Source: Carboxydothermus hydrogenoformans Z-2901
GTDB lineage: Bacteria; Bacillota; Z-2901; Carboxydothermales; Carboxydothermaceae
DNA: 64,000 nucleotides
Reading direction: 5' to 3'
Assembly: GCF_000012865.1 (NCBI RefSeq)
Contig: NC_007503.1
Location: forward strand, 1,956,001 to 2,020,000
Part shown: piece by piece, positions 34,598 to 42,861 of the stretch
Layout of the letters: each line of letters begins with the position of its first letter
Position numbering within the stretch: the first letter of the stretch is position 1
Program-made: the position numbers and the translations under genes
The notes under the pieces: model-generated
What the model was told of the DNA's origin: nothing
What the model saw: the letters and a program-made list of their open reading frames with translations, nothing else
The model's database searches: none

Positions 34598-35975
34598 ACA
34601 TTTTCATCCGGGCAATTCTATCTTTTTTATATTCGTTAAGTACCCGGGACACCTTATCCCATTCAGCGGCTCGTTTGTCCAAAAATTCCGCCGTAGCTCC
34701 CGTTAAAACTTCGTCTGCTCCTTCGTGGGTTGGGTGAGCATTACTTTCGGCAACGATATCTCTTAGAGCCTCTGGAACATCAATAATTGGACACGGAGAA
34801 AAGTAGTTTTCCGAAAAAGGCTGGCGTTTCTGATAAGCTGTAAACAGCGGATTCTTTAAAACTTCTTTTAAAGATTTCTCATTAATATTATCTACAGCAA
34901 AATGAACAAAAGCGCAGGGCTCTACCTCACCTTTAGCATTAATGTGGAAATAACTTCTACCCCCGGCAATACAACCATGGGTAATATGGCCGTCATTCCA
35001 GAAATCGGCAATCATGATTGGTTTGGTAATCCGCAAAACCGGGATTCTCTGGGCTAAATAAAGTCGCTCTTCGGGGGTCAGCATCAAGGAAGTATCGGGA
35101 TTTTTACCTACCGGTACATAATGGAAAGACCAGATGTACTTAACTCCTTTTTCAACCAGGAAATCGATAAACTCATCGGATGTAAGCTCCAGGTAATTTT
35201 CCCGGGTTACCGTTACCGAAGCTCCAAAATATACTCCCCGTTCGCGCAGTAAATCCATAGCCCGGGTAATCTTGGCAAATACCCCTTTGCCCCGCCGGGC
35301 ATCGGTCCGCTCCTCAAACCCTTCAATACTGATAGCCGGAGAGAAGTTACCAACTTTTGCTATTTTATCGGCCATCTTTTCGTCAATTAAAGTTCCGTTG
35401 GTATAGGCCATAAACGCCATATCGTTATGTTTTTCAAAGAGTTCAAAGAGGCGCTCGTACATTAAAGGTTCGCCACCGGATAAGACAATAAAGTAAATTC
35501 CCAGCTCTTTGGCTTCATTAAATAACCGATCCAACCGTTCAAAGGAAAGCTCCGGACCTTTTTGATATTTTCCTGCCCAGCAGCCGGTACAGCCAAGATT
35601 GCACCGTGAAGTCGGATCCACCAGGATGGTAAAGGGAACGTGAACACCGGTCTCAGCTTTATACTGCTTTTGCCTAGGAATCCCAAACAACACACCATTT
35701 ATAATGGTATTATAAGCAAGCTTGGATATGATTTGGGGATTTGTTTCACTAAAAAAGCGGCGAAACTGTTCTTTAACCGCAGGGTATTTTTCATAGCTCT
35801 CTATAAGGTAGTTAATATAAGCTTTATGGTTTTCTTCCCGGGCAATTTTGTGTAAAAGTTTTAAAATATTTAAGATATTTTTTTCCGGGTCTTTCTCTAA
35901 GTATTTAAGAAGCTCATTTAAAAGTTTTTCGGCTACAAACTTTTTAGCAAACTCCACATTAACCTTAAGCGCCAT
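34596..35975 (-). CDS. Radical SAM protein with C-terminal SPASM-like Cys region
   Basis: The 459-residue protein has the radical SAM cluster motif CNLGCTGC near residue 130, SGGEPLMY near 176, and a C-terminal region with Cys in GCIAGG, EPCAFV and SPCPI, the layout of SPASM auxiliary clusters. An alpha-helical N-terminal region of about 115 residues precedes the barrel. The ATG at 35975 is preceded by GGAGG; the longer frame to 36008 lies in the shared upstream element. The substrate is unknown. No peptide precursor gene was seen nearby, so peptide maturation is not supported here. It lies 59 bases after the neighbouring regulator gene. Confidence 0.85.
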   Translation of the reverse strand: MALKVNVEFAKKFVAEKLLNELLKYLEKDPEKNILNILKLLHKIAREENHKAYINYLIESYEKYPAVKEQFRRFFSETNPQIISKLAYNTIINGVLFGIPRQKQYKAETGVHVPFTILVDPTSRCNLGCTGCWAGKYQKGPELSFERLDRLFNEAKELGIYFIVLSGGEPLMYERLFELFEKHNDMAFMAYTNGTLIDEKMADKIAKVGNFSPAISIEGFEERTDARRGKGVFAKITRAMDLLRERGVYFGASVTVTRENYLELTSDEFIDFLVEKGVKYIWSFHYVPVGKNPDTSLMLTPEERLYLAQRIPVLRITKPIMIADFWNDGHITHGCIAGGRSYFHINAKGEVEPCAFVHFAVDNINEKSLKEVLKNPLFTAYQKRQPFSENYFSPCPIIDVPEALRDIVAESNAHPTHEGADEVLTGATAEFLDKRAAEWDKVSRVLNEYKKDRIARMKM

Positions 35976-35995
35976 ACCCCCACCTCCGAAATTAA

Positions 35996-36021
35996 TTTTT
36001 ATACCCAAAAATCCAAAATTT
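35996..36021. promoter_or_regulatory. Shared element upstream of the radical SAM gene
   Basis: The plus strand reads TTTTTATACCC, then AAAAATCCAAAATTT. A closely similar element lies at 36691-36719 in front of the regulator gene. It could be an operator, or a promoter containing TATAAA on the minus strand. Confidence 0.5.
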
Positions 36022-36034
36022 CCTTGAAAAAAAT

Positions 36035-36691
36035 TTAGGTTCTCACCTCCCGGTGAAAAGCTTCAAGGAGCAAAAGCAGCGCCTTTGCCTCTTCTAAAGC
36101 TAAGTTTTCAATACAAGCAGTAAATTTGCCGAGACTCTTTTTGATCTTTCCAATTTCTTTCTGTCCCCGTTCGTTTATGTGTAAAAGCCCCAATATAAAG
36201 CCCGGAAGCTGTTTTAATTGAAATTCAACAGGTTTCTGCGGCCAGATCTGCGGAAAACGGGCAAGTTCCTTAATATTTACTTTATGCAGCACAACCGTTA
36301 AATATGCCAAAAAAGTGGAACAGTAGACAAAAGGAGTATTTTCTGAAGCCAGCTCTTCCTTCATTTTCTTTAAAACACCGGAAAGGCTCTTGGTTTTAAC
36401 TTCGCGAATCTTTCTTAAAAGCTCCTCTTCTATATCTTTAGGTACCATTTTTTGTTTTATTTTGGGAATAAAGCCCACCGCTGAGCGTCCCGGTGCGGAC
36501 TTACCCTTTTCCAAAAGATACTCCCTAATTACCAGTCCTTCCTTCTCTAAAGCCCTTAACATATCGTACGCGGTCCAGCGGCTAACCTTCATCTCTTCCG
36601 CTAAAATTTGGTACGATACCGGAAATTTTAGCTTATCGTAAAGCTCTCTTAATTTGGCCAAAAACTGTTCCTTGCGTTTGGTAAGACCCAA
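36035..36691 (-). CDS. HTH-domain protein, likely transcriptional regulator
   Basis: The 218-residue protein starts with a winged-helix region (YQILAEEMKVSRWTAYDMLRALEKEGLVIREY, about residues 23-55), followed by a helical domain with no recognised ligand motif. The start is TTG at 36691, seven bases after GGGGG. It is the first gene of a pair with the radical SAM gene. A near-identical DNA element precedes both genes, consistent with autoregulation. The effector is unknown. It has the look of a small MarR- or Lrp-like regulator but fits no named family that I can assert. Confidence 0.7.
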   Translation of the reverse strand: MGLTKRKEQFLAKLRELYDKLKFPVSYQILAEEMKVSRWTAYDMLRALEKEGLVIREYLLEKGKSAPGRSAVGFIPKIKQKMVPKDIEEELLRKIREVKTKSLSGVLKKMKEELASENTPFVYCSTFLAYLTVVLHKVNIKELARFPQIWPQKPVEFQLKQLPGFILGLLHINERGQKEIGKIKKSLGKFTACIENLALEEAKALLLLLEAFHREVRT

Positions 36692-36719
36692 TTTTATACC
36701 CCCAAAAAACCAAAATTTT
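36691..36719. promoter_or_regulatory. Shared element upstream of the regulator gene
   Basis: The plus strand reads ATTTTATACCCCC, then AAAAAACCAAAATTTT. It matches the element at 35996-36021 except for two extra C bases and a few substitutions. It overlaps the ribosome binding site and TTG start. A separate promoter-like TTGCAT-16-TATAAA lies upstream. Confidence 0.5.
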
Positions 36720-36803
36720 AATTATATTTTATACCCTATTTTAGGAAATATGCAAGATAGTGTTATTGTGTTTTAGTCTTGATTTCTGTTTAACATTGAT
36801 TTT

Positions 36804-37751
36804 TCACAGCTTAAATATTTCTTTAATTACCTCTTCAAGCATTCCTTCTTTTGCTAAAAAGAAGTTCATAAAATACTTTATTTCTCTAAAAGCTTTTTGT
36901 AATTGGGGTTTTGTACTATTCCCCCAACATTTTTTACCATCGGTGATAAAAGCAAAATCTATATTGTTTTCTTTTAAGTCTCTTTGCCTATTTATATAAC
37001 TGTCAATTATTTCCTCTGGTTTTGAACCTGCTCCGCCAAAAAAGTTTACCTCAATATTTAAGCACTTTTTATCTTTTAATAAAATAAAATCAGCTTTTCT
37101 TTCTGATATATTATCGGATATCTCAAACCCGTACTCTTCTTTTAAGACTTTAAACTGTTTTTGCTCTATTAGGATAATTTCATATTTATCACAAAGGTCC
37201 CTAATTATTGGATAACATGCTAATTCAAAGGCATGTCCACCACGATTTTTTCTCCCATTAGAATCTAATCCAACTAAAACGCCTATTACATAATCAATAA
37301 TATTATTTTGGGCAAGATTTAGAAATAAATGTTTTAATCCCATTTTTTCAAAAAAATAAAGATAATTTTCAATTTGTTCGTCGGATAAACCTTTTTTTAG
37401 CGTTTTAAGACTAAAATCATATTCTAAAATATCACTTTCCCCAATCTTATCATTTATTATAAGTAGCTTTTCAGTACCATTCCATGTTTTTTCTCTTTCA
37501 GCTTTTGACAGTGCAAATAAATAAGGAAAAGTTGCTACAACAGTAGGCATTTTTTTTAGTAATCTTTTAAACGTATTATCAAAATCTTCATTTCTTATTA
37601 AAACATTCATTGCATTTAATTCTATATCAAATTTTTTATATTCCTCAACATTTTTCCAATTTACATAAAAATTAAAAGCTCTATTTGTCTCTAATAGGCT
37701 TCGAACAAATAAATCAGCCAACTCATCTTTTTGAAGGTTTAAATATAACAT
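36804..37751 (-). CDS. DpnII/MboI-type restriction endonuclease (GATC)
   Basis: The 315-residue protein matches the DpnII family. The GLDSNGRKNRGG segment lies near residue 172, and the PD-(D/E)xK-like core is ERKADFIL followed by NIEVNFFGGAGSKPEE, the E-x-N and GGSK-like pattern of this family. Characterised members cleave unmethylated GATC. The ATG at 37751 follows AAAGGAG and lies 14 bases after the methyltransferase stop. A longer frame to 37799 overlaps that gene and is not favoured. It is the last gene of a three-gene restriction-modification cassette. Confidence 0.9.
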   Translation of the reverse strand: MLYLNLQKDELADLFVRSLLETNRAFNFYVNWKNVEEYKKFDIELNAMNVLIRNEDFDNTFKRLLKKMPTVVATFPYLFALSKAEREKTWNGTEKLLIINDKIGESDILEYDFSLKTLKKGLSDEQIENYLYFFEKMGLKHLFLNLAQNNIIDYVIGVLVGLDSNGRKNRGGHAFELACYPIIRDLCDKYEIILIEQKQFKVLKEEYGFEISDNISERKADFILLKDKKCLNIEVNFFGGAGSKPEEIIDSYINRQRDLKENNIDFAFITDGKKCWGNSTKPQLQKAFREIKYFMNFFLAKEGMLEEVIKEIFKL

Positions 37752-37764
37752 ATTTACACTCCTT

Positions 37765-38754
37765 TTATTTCTTAAAAACAAATAAATATTCATGAGCAAT
37801 TAACAAAAAATTATACTTTATGCTTTGATTTCTCCAATAGCCAGTTGAACTACAATTATGCTGTTCTTTAATAATAATCTCCTTTAATTTAAATCCTATT
37901 TTTCGAAATATCTCCATAACACTAAATCCTATAGGGATAATATATCCTTTTCGCCGAGTATCCCCAATAAGAATTGCACAAAACTTCCCTTTTTTTAATA
38001 CTCGATAACATTCTTTTGCAACTTTTTCCATTTCTAAAAGAAAATCGTTAACGTCAAAATGCGAAAGATCACCCTCGATATTATCGCTATACTTAATAAT
38101 ATTACTATAAGGTGGATGAGTACAAATCAAATCAATGCTCTCATCTTTTAAAAAATAAAGATTTCTCGCATCACCTACCCGTACCTCTATCTCTCCACCC
38201 TCCTCTATTTCAAAATTTGTATTTTTTAACGTAAGGCTTACTGCCTCCGGATTAATATCTACCCCAATTCCTTTTCTTTTTAACAATTTTGCTTCAACTA
38301 AAGTCGTTCCACTACCAACAAATTGATCTAATACAACCTCGCCTTCTTTAGAATACCTTAAAATAATATTCCTTGGTATAAAGGGCGACCAATTCCCCCG
38401 ATATTTTCCTGAATGAGTTGCCCAACTTCCCCTGTCAGGAAAACTCCAAACAGTAGTGGTTTCAAGAGAAAAGTTTTCAGGCGCCCAAGTTCTTGGTTTA
38501 TTATTTACAGGTGTATAATTTTTTTCTTCTTCTTTTAGTAAAGATTGTGAATGTTTTACAACTTCTTTTATAAACTTTTGGGTTACAAAATAATTATTTG
38601 CTATTTCTTTAATACTATTTCCCTTCTCATAATCTCTTTTAATTGCAACAACTAAATTTTGATACACTTCAGGATGTAAAAGTTCTAAATGTACTGGATA
38701 TTCAGTTTTATTTATTTTTTCTCCGCAATATTTACAGTTCATTTTTTTAGCCAT
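37765..38754 (-). CDS. DNA methyltransferase with N-terminal C2H2-like zinc finger and HTH-like region
   Basis: The 329-residue protein has motif I LDQFVGSGTTLVEAK near residue 140 and motif IV THPPYSN near 200, so the order is I then IV, opposite to beta-class DpnA. The N-terminal 30 residues hold C-x2-C and two later His (CKYCGE, HLELLHPE), a C2H2-like finger. A helix-turn-helix-like stretch follows (GNSIKEIANNYFVTQKFIKE, about residues 46-65). It lies between the Dam-like methylase and the endonuclease and is probably the second methylase of the same system. Its target is not readable. Confidence 0.8.
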   Translation of the reverse strand: MAKKMNCKYCGEKINKTEYPVHLELLHPEVYQNLVVAIKRDYEKGNSIKEIANNYFVTQKFIKEVVKHSQSLLKEEEKNYTPVNNKPRTWAPENFSLETTTVWSFPDRGSWATHSGKYRGNWSPFIPRNIILRYSKEGEVVLDQFVGSGTTLVEAKLLKRKGIGVDINPEAVSLTLKNTNFEIEEGGEIEVRVGDARNLYFLKDESIDLICTHPPYSNIIKYSDNIEGDLSHFDVNDFLLEMEKVAKECYRVLKKGKFCAILIGDTRRKGYIIPIGFSVMEIFRKIGFKLKEIIIKEQHNCSSTGYWRNQSIKYNFLLIAHEYLFVFKK

Positions 38755-38797
38755 TTTTACTACAACCCCTGCCCTATGTCTAAAATCACCTAAACCC

Positions 38798-39727
38798 CTA
38801 TTCCACCTTATAATTAGTGATAAGCAATTCCTTTATTAATCCTCTACCTTGCCCATCTGAGTTTATCGATCTTCTTGCCATAACCCGATAAATATTAAAA
38901 TTTTTATATAAATCATCAAAAAAATTATCATTAGGGTCTTCATTTTTGGGGTCAGAATTACTTAAAAGAAGAAAAGCACCTAATTCGTTCATTTGGGCAT
39001 AAAACCTGGCAAGTTCAATTTGGTCTTTATCTGTAAAATCACTTTTACTATATGATGTAAAGTTTGAAGTTTTATTTAACGGACGATATGGGGGGTCAAA
39101 ATAGACAAAACTATCTTTTGAAATATACTTAGCACTTTCCCGATAATCACCAGCAAAAATTTGAACCTTTTGTAATAGTGAATTTACCAAGTAAAGATTT
39201 CTTTCATCACAAATAGTTGGATTTTTATAATCACCATAAGGAACATTAAATTTGCCTTCTTTATTAACCCTGTAAAGCCCATTAAAACAAGTGCGATTAA
39301 GAAAAATAAACTTAGCAGCTCTTTCAATATCTATGTGTTTAGTATTGCTTACTTTTGAGTTATACTCATCTCTTATTTCGTAATACATTTTTTTTCTATT
39401 ATCATTGTCTAAATTATAATATCTTTTTTCTAATGATTTTAAATAATACACCAATTCATCAACATTAAATTTAATCACCTTATAAGCATTTATCAAATCA
39501 ACATTTATATCAAAAATATACGCTTCCTCGATATTAAATTTTTGTAAAATATTAAATAATACAGCTCCACCACCCACAAAAGGTTCGATATAACGCTTTA
39601 TTTCCCCTTGAAGTAGTTTAAGAGGATAATATCTTTCTAAGGTGTTAAGTAATTGTCCTTTTCCTCCAGCCCATTTCACAAATGGTCTTGCGTATTCGGT
39701 TATTAAAAAATTTTTGGCAATTACCAA
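38798..39727 (-). CDS. Dam/DpnM-type DNA adenine methyltransferase (GATC)
   Basis: The 309-residue alpha-class methylase has FVKWAGGKGQLL near residue 16, motif I in YIEPFVGGGAV near 47 and FDPPYRPL near 209, with the FLNRTCFNGLYRVN target-recognition segment between them. It methylates adenine in GATC. The TTG start at 39727 follows GGGGAG by eight bases. It is the first gene of the restriction-modification cassette and protects host DNA. The cassette is more AT-rich than flanking genes, suggesting recent acquisition. Confidence 0.9.
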   Translation of the reverse strand: MVIAKNFLITEYARPFVKWAGGKGQLLNTLERYYPLKLLQGEIKRYIEPFVGGGAVLFNILQKFNIEEAYIFDINVDLINAYKVIKFNVDELVYYLKSLEKRYYNLDNDNRKKMYYEIRDEYNSKVSNTKHIDIERAAKFIFLNRTCFNGLYRVNKEGKFNVPYGDYKNPTICDERNLYLVNSLLQKVQIFAGDYRESAKYISKDSFVYFDPPYRPLNKTSNFTSYSKSDFTDKDQIELARFYAQMNELGAFLLLSNSDPKNEDPNDNFFDDLYKNFNIYRVMARRSINSDGQGRGLIKELLITNYKVE

Positions 39728-39811
39728 AACTAAATCTCCCCTTTTGTGTTTAGGAAAATGATTTCTAACAACATTTTAGCTTAAGTAAGACTAACTTAGC
39801 TATAAAAATTT

Positions 39812-41764
39812 TTACTCCACCGCTTCAATATTGCACAGCACGTCATAAAAAGGCACACCATCCCCCATATCCGGACGGACCTGGGGTGTTAAAACATTTA
39901 CCCCGCCACCGTCTATTCCCCAGCTCCCTTCTTCAATCACCACCGTATCCGGCCGCACCCGGTCGGACACTTTTACCAAACCGGTAATTTCGCCGGTAAC
40001 GGTCTTTACCCGCACTTCTGCCAGATTATCAAGATTATGGCGGGCAGCGGTAGAAGGATGAATAACCACCCGCGGTTTTGTTCCCCACTCCGCCGATTCC
40101 AGGTTATGAAATTGCGAATGTAAATAATCTTTAGGGTGAACCGTTAAAAGCCGGTAAGGAAATTTCTTGGCGGTTAGCGAATCGTAAGCCTGATAAAGCC
40201 CAAGTCCTTTCCCGGCCATTAACTCAATTTTTCCGGAAGGGGTTAAAAACTTGCCGTCACTGAAAGTAAACGGCGCCAGGGGATGGCGAACATAACCTTT
40301 TTCTCTTAAAATCTCAAAGGTAATCCCCAAGGGTTTTAGCGGTTCTAAAGCTTCTATGATAAATTCCCGGGCTGTTTTTGGTTCAAAGTTTTTAAGGCCG
40401 ATTTTCCTTGCTAATTCGTTCCAAAACTCCACTTCCGTAAGCATACCATTGGGCGGAGTAACTATCTTGGGCAAATAACTTAAATAATAATGCCAGGAGC
40501 TAAATACAATATCCTCTTCCTCAAAGACCGAGGTAGCAGGGATTATCAAGTCCGAAGCATAAGCGGTATCGGTTAAGAAAAAGTCTACGGTAACTTTAAA
40601 GGGAACATTATAAAAGGCCTCTTTCATCCTCTTGGTATCCGGCGCCTGGTTCAAGGGATTGGAGCGGGTTACAAAAATAAGCTTGATAGGTGGTTCTGCC
40701 GCAAGAATCGAATTGGCCATTACCGGCCAAGGAAAGTACCTCTCCCGCACTTTTTCTTCAGCCTTTACAATGCTACCAAAATAAGGTTTCCAGAGAGGAT
40801 GGGCATAGTTAGGTCCACCGCCTTTAACCCCCACATTGCCGGTAATCGCTAAAAGGGCATTTATCGCCCGCACGGTGTTACCGCCGTTTTGGTAGCGCTG
40901 AAGTCCATAGCCATATAACACGGCAATGGGCTTTTTAAAAGCAAAAAGTTTTGCGAGATAAGCTAAATCGTCTTCACTTATCCCGGTTTCTTTTAAAACT
41001 TTTTCTACCGTTATTTCTTCGGTAAGCCTTGAAAACTCTTCAAAATTTATAACCTTTTCTTTAACAAAAGCTTTGTCGTAGAGCCCTTCACTTATTAAAA
41101 GACGGGCTATTCCCAAAGCCAAAAGGCCATCGGTTCCCGGTTTTAAAGAAATATGCCTTCCAATTGCTACCTTTATTTTAAGGGGATTTATCGCCACAAT
41201 CTCTGCCCCGGCTTCTTTGGCCTCCTTTAAGAACGGCAGTAAATGCAAATTCGTGGTATCCGGATCCCGCCCCCAGAGAATAATAGCCTTGCTGTTTATC
41301 AAATCGTGGTACTCACCTAAAGTCGGAGCTCCAAAGTCCCTTTGCATTGCCTCATAGCCGCTACCCCAGCAAAGGCTGCCGGAAGGGTTAGTAACTCCAC
41401 CCAGGCAATTAAAGAAGCGTTCATCTAAGCGCTTTAAATAACCTCCGGAACCATGGTCGTATAAATGTAAAATCGAAAGGGTTTCCCCTTTTGCATATAA
41501 CTCACCGATTTTTTCCGTTAAAATGGCAAAAGCTTTTTCCCAGGAAATTTTCCGAAAACTACTCTTTTCTTTTAAAAGGGGCTGAGTTAAACGGTCCGGA
41601 GAATAGGTCCTCTCAATTACTTTTTTAAATTTTGGGCAAAGAAAGCCCCGGGTTAAAGGATGGTTTTTGTCCCCCAAAGCTTTTACCACCCGACCATCTT
41701 CTACCGTTACCTCAACCCGGCAGGAATCATAACAGTTTAAGGTACAGGTTGTGGAAAATTTCAT
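39812..41764 (-). CDS. Molybdopterin oxidoreductase (DMSO reductase superfamily)
   Basis: The 650-residue protein has an N-terminal iron-sulfur motif (CTLNCYDSC followed by LCPKF), SGSLCWGSGYEA as the likely metal-ligand region, GRDPDTTN, TRSNPLNQAPD, and a C-terminal bis-MGD-binding domain ending near the VRVKTVTGEITG segment. No Tat signal is present, so it is cytoplasmic. The substrate is unknown. It belongs to a group of uncharacterised soluble COG0243 enzymes. A Cys in LCWGSG is a candidate Mo or W ligand but is not proven. No electron-transfer subunit lies beside it. Confidence 0.85.
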   Translation of the reverse strand: MKFSTTCTLNCYDSCRVEVTVEDGRVVKALGDKNHPLTRGFLCPKFKKVIERTYSPDRLTQPLLKEKSSFRKISWEKAFAILTEKIGELYAKGETLSILHLYDHGSGGYLKRLDERFFNCLGGVTNPSGSLCWGSGYEAMQRDFGAPTLGEYHDLINSKAIILWGRDPDTTNLHLLPFLKEAKEAGAEIVAINPLKIKVAIGRHISLKPGTDGLLALGIARLLISEGLYDKAFVKEKVINFEEFSRLTEEITVEKVLKETGISEDDLAYLAKLFAFKKPIAVLYGYGLQRYQNGGNTVRAINALLAITGNVGVKGGGPNYAHPLWKPYFGSIVKAEEKVRERYFPWPVMANSILAAEPPIKLIFVTRSNPLNQAPDTKRMKEAFYNVPFKVTVDFFLTDTAYASDLIIPATSVFEEEDIVFSSWHYYLSYLPKIVTPPNGMLTEVEFWNELARKIGLKNFEPKTAREFIIEALEPLKPLGITFEILREKGYVRHPLAPFTFSDGKFLTPSGKIELMAGKGLGLYQAYDSLTAKKFPYRLLTVHPKDYLHSQFHNLESAEWGTKPRVVIHPSTAARHNLDNLAEVRVKTVTGEITGLVKVSDRVRPDTVVIEEGSWGIDGGGVNVLTPQVRPDMGDGVPFYDVLCNIEAVE

Positions 41765-41798
41765 TTATATGCCCCCTTAGTGTTCTGAAATTGGAGTT

Positions 41799-42740
41799 TT
41801 AAATAACCTTTAAATAACTTAAAAAATACATCCATCCCAAAAGAGTAAATAAAGATAAAAAAGTAGAAATAAATACTCCTTGAGCTCCTTTGACCGCGTC
41901 ACCGCCGTATTTATTGGCAAAAATAGCAGTATTGGCCGCCGCTGGCATTGCTGCTAAGATTACAGGAATTGCAAGCATTACCCCTCTATTTCCAGTAAAA
42001 AATAATATTCCAAAAGTCAAAGCGGGAATTACTAATAACCTAATAATAGCCAGTATCCAAAGTTTAAAATCGGTTAAAATTTCCTTAAAGGACAGTTCCC
42101 CTAAAATCGAACCCACCAAAATCATTGAGAGAGGCATGGTTACCTCGCCAATCTCTTTTAAAGCTTGTCCCAAAAATAAGGGCAATTTTACTGAAAAATA
42201 AAAGAACGAAAACCCTATAGCCACCGCTATAATTCCTGGATTGATAAACATCTTTTTTATCTCTTCCCGGCTAAAAATGGTTTTAATGCTCTCTCCCTTT
42301 AATAAAGCAATCCCTACGGTCCAGTTAAAAACTTGAAAACCGATATTATAAAGGGCAGCCTGAAAAACACCAATTTTTCCGTAAATGGCATGTAAAAGAG
42401 GATATCCCATAAAGCCAACGTTGGAAAAAATAAGGATAAACTTGTAAACCCCGGCAATTTCCCGGGATAAACGGAAAAATTTCACCACTATTTCGGCAAA
42501 AATGGTAACAAGAAAGTAATAAGAAAAAGAGATAACTAAAAGCAGTAAACTATCCAGTAAAAGCTTTTTACTGAAAGGAAACTGCATTGCAGAAACAATC
42601 AGGCTCGGCAGGGTAATAAAAACAACTAAGTCGCCAAAAGCCGCGTCGGTATTTTCACTAAAAAATCGCTTCTTTTTAAGAATAAACCCTAAAAGCAAAT
42701 AAACTCCAAAAACCAGTATCTGATTGAATACTGCTTCCAT
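41799..42740 (-). CDS. AEC family transporter (auxin efflux carrier-like)
   Basis: The 313-residue protein has about ten membrane helices and the AEC fold, with SNVGFMGYPLL near residue 107 and a C-terminal MPAAANTAIFANKYGGDA segment. Family members carry malate, malonate or other organic anions. AGGCAAGG lies before the ATG. It is 34 bases upstream of the molybdopterin oxidoreductase and on the same strand, so the two may be co-transcribed, which would suggest a carboxylate-related substrate. This is inference. Confidence 0.85.
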   Translation of the reverse strand: MEAVFNQILVFGVYLLLGFILKKKRFFSENTDAAFGDLVVFITLPSLIVSAMQFPFSKKLLLDSLLLLVISFSYYFLVTIFAEIVVKFFRLSREIAGVYKFILIFSNVGFMGYPLLHAIYGKIGVFQAALYNIGFQVFNWTVGIALLKGESIKTIFSREEIKKMFINPGIIAVAIGFSFFYFSVKLPLFLGQALKEIGEVTMPLSMILVGSILGELSFKEILTDFKLWILAIIRLLVIPALTFGILFFTGNRGVMLAIPVILAAMPAAANTAIFANKYGGDAVKGAQGVFISTFLSLFTLLGWMYFLSYLKVI

Positions 42741-42767
42741 TCCTTGCCTCCATTTTTTGTTTTTATA

Positions 42768-42822
42768 TCATATATCTTAACAAAATCTCTTTTAAAAAGT
42801 CAGCAAAAAAGTTAAGATATGA
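42768..42822. promoter_or_regulatory. Long inverted repeat in the AEC/pepV divergent region
   Basis: TCATATATCTTAAC (42768-42781) and GTTAAGATATGA (42811-42822) are inverted arms separated by 29 bp. The right arm overlaps a probable pepV promoter (TTAAGA, 16 bp, TATAAT). It is a candidate operator or looping site between the two divergent genes. Confidence 0.5.
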
Positions 42823-42861
42823 TTGTATACAACTATAATTATGCTAAAAGGAGGGTATGAA

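Noticed and set aside
34596..36691. Radical SAM gene as part of a RiPP (peptide maturation) cluster
   Set aside because: No short precursor peptide gene or exporter lies nearby; the only partner is an HTH protein.
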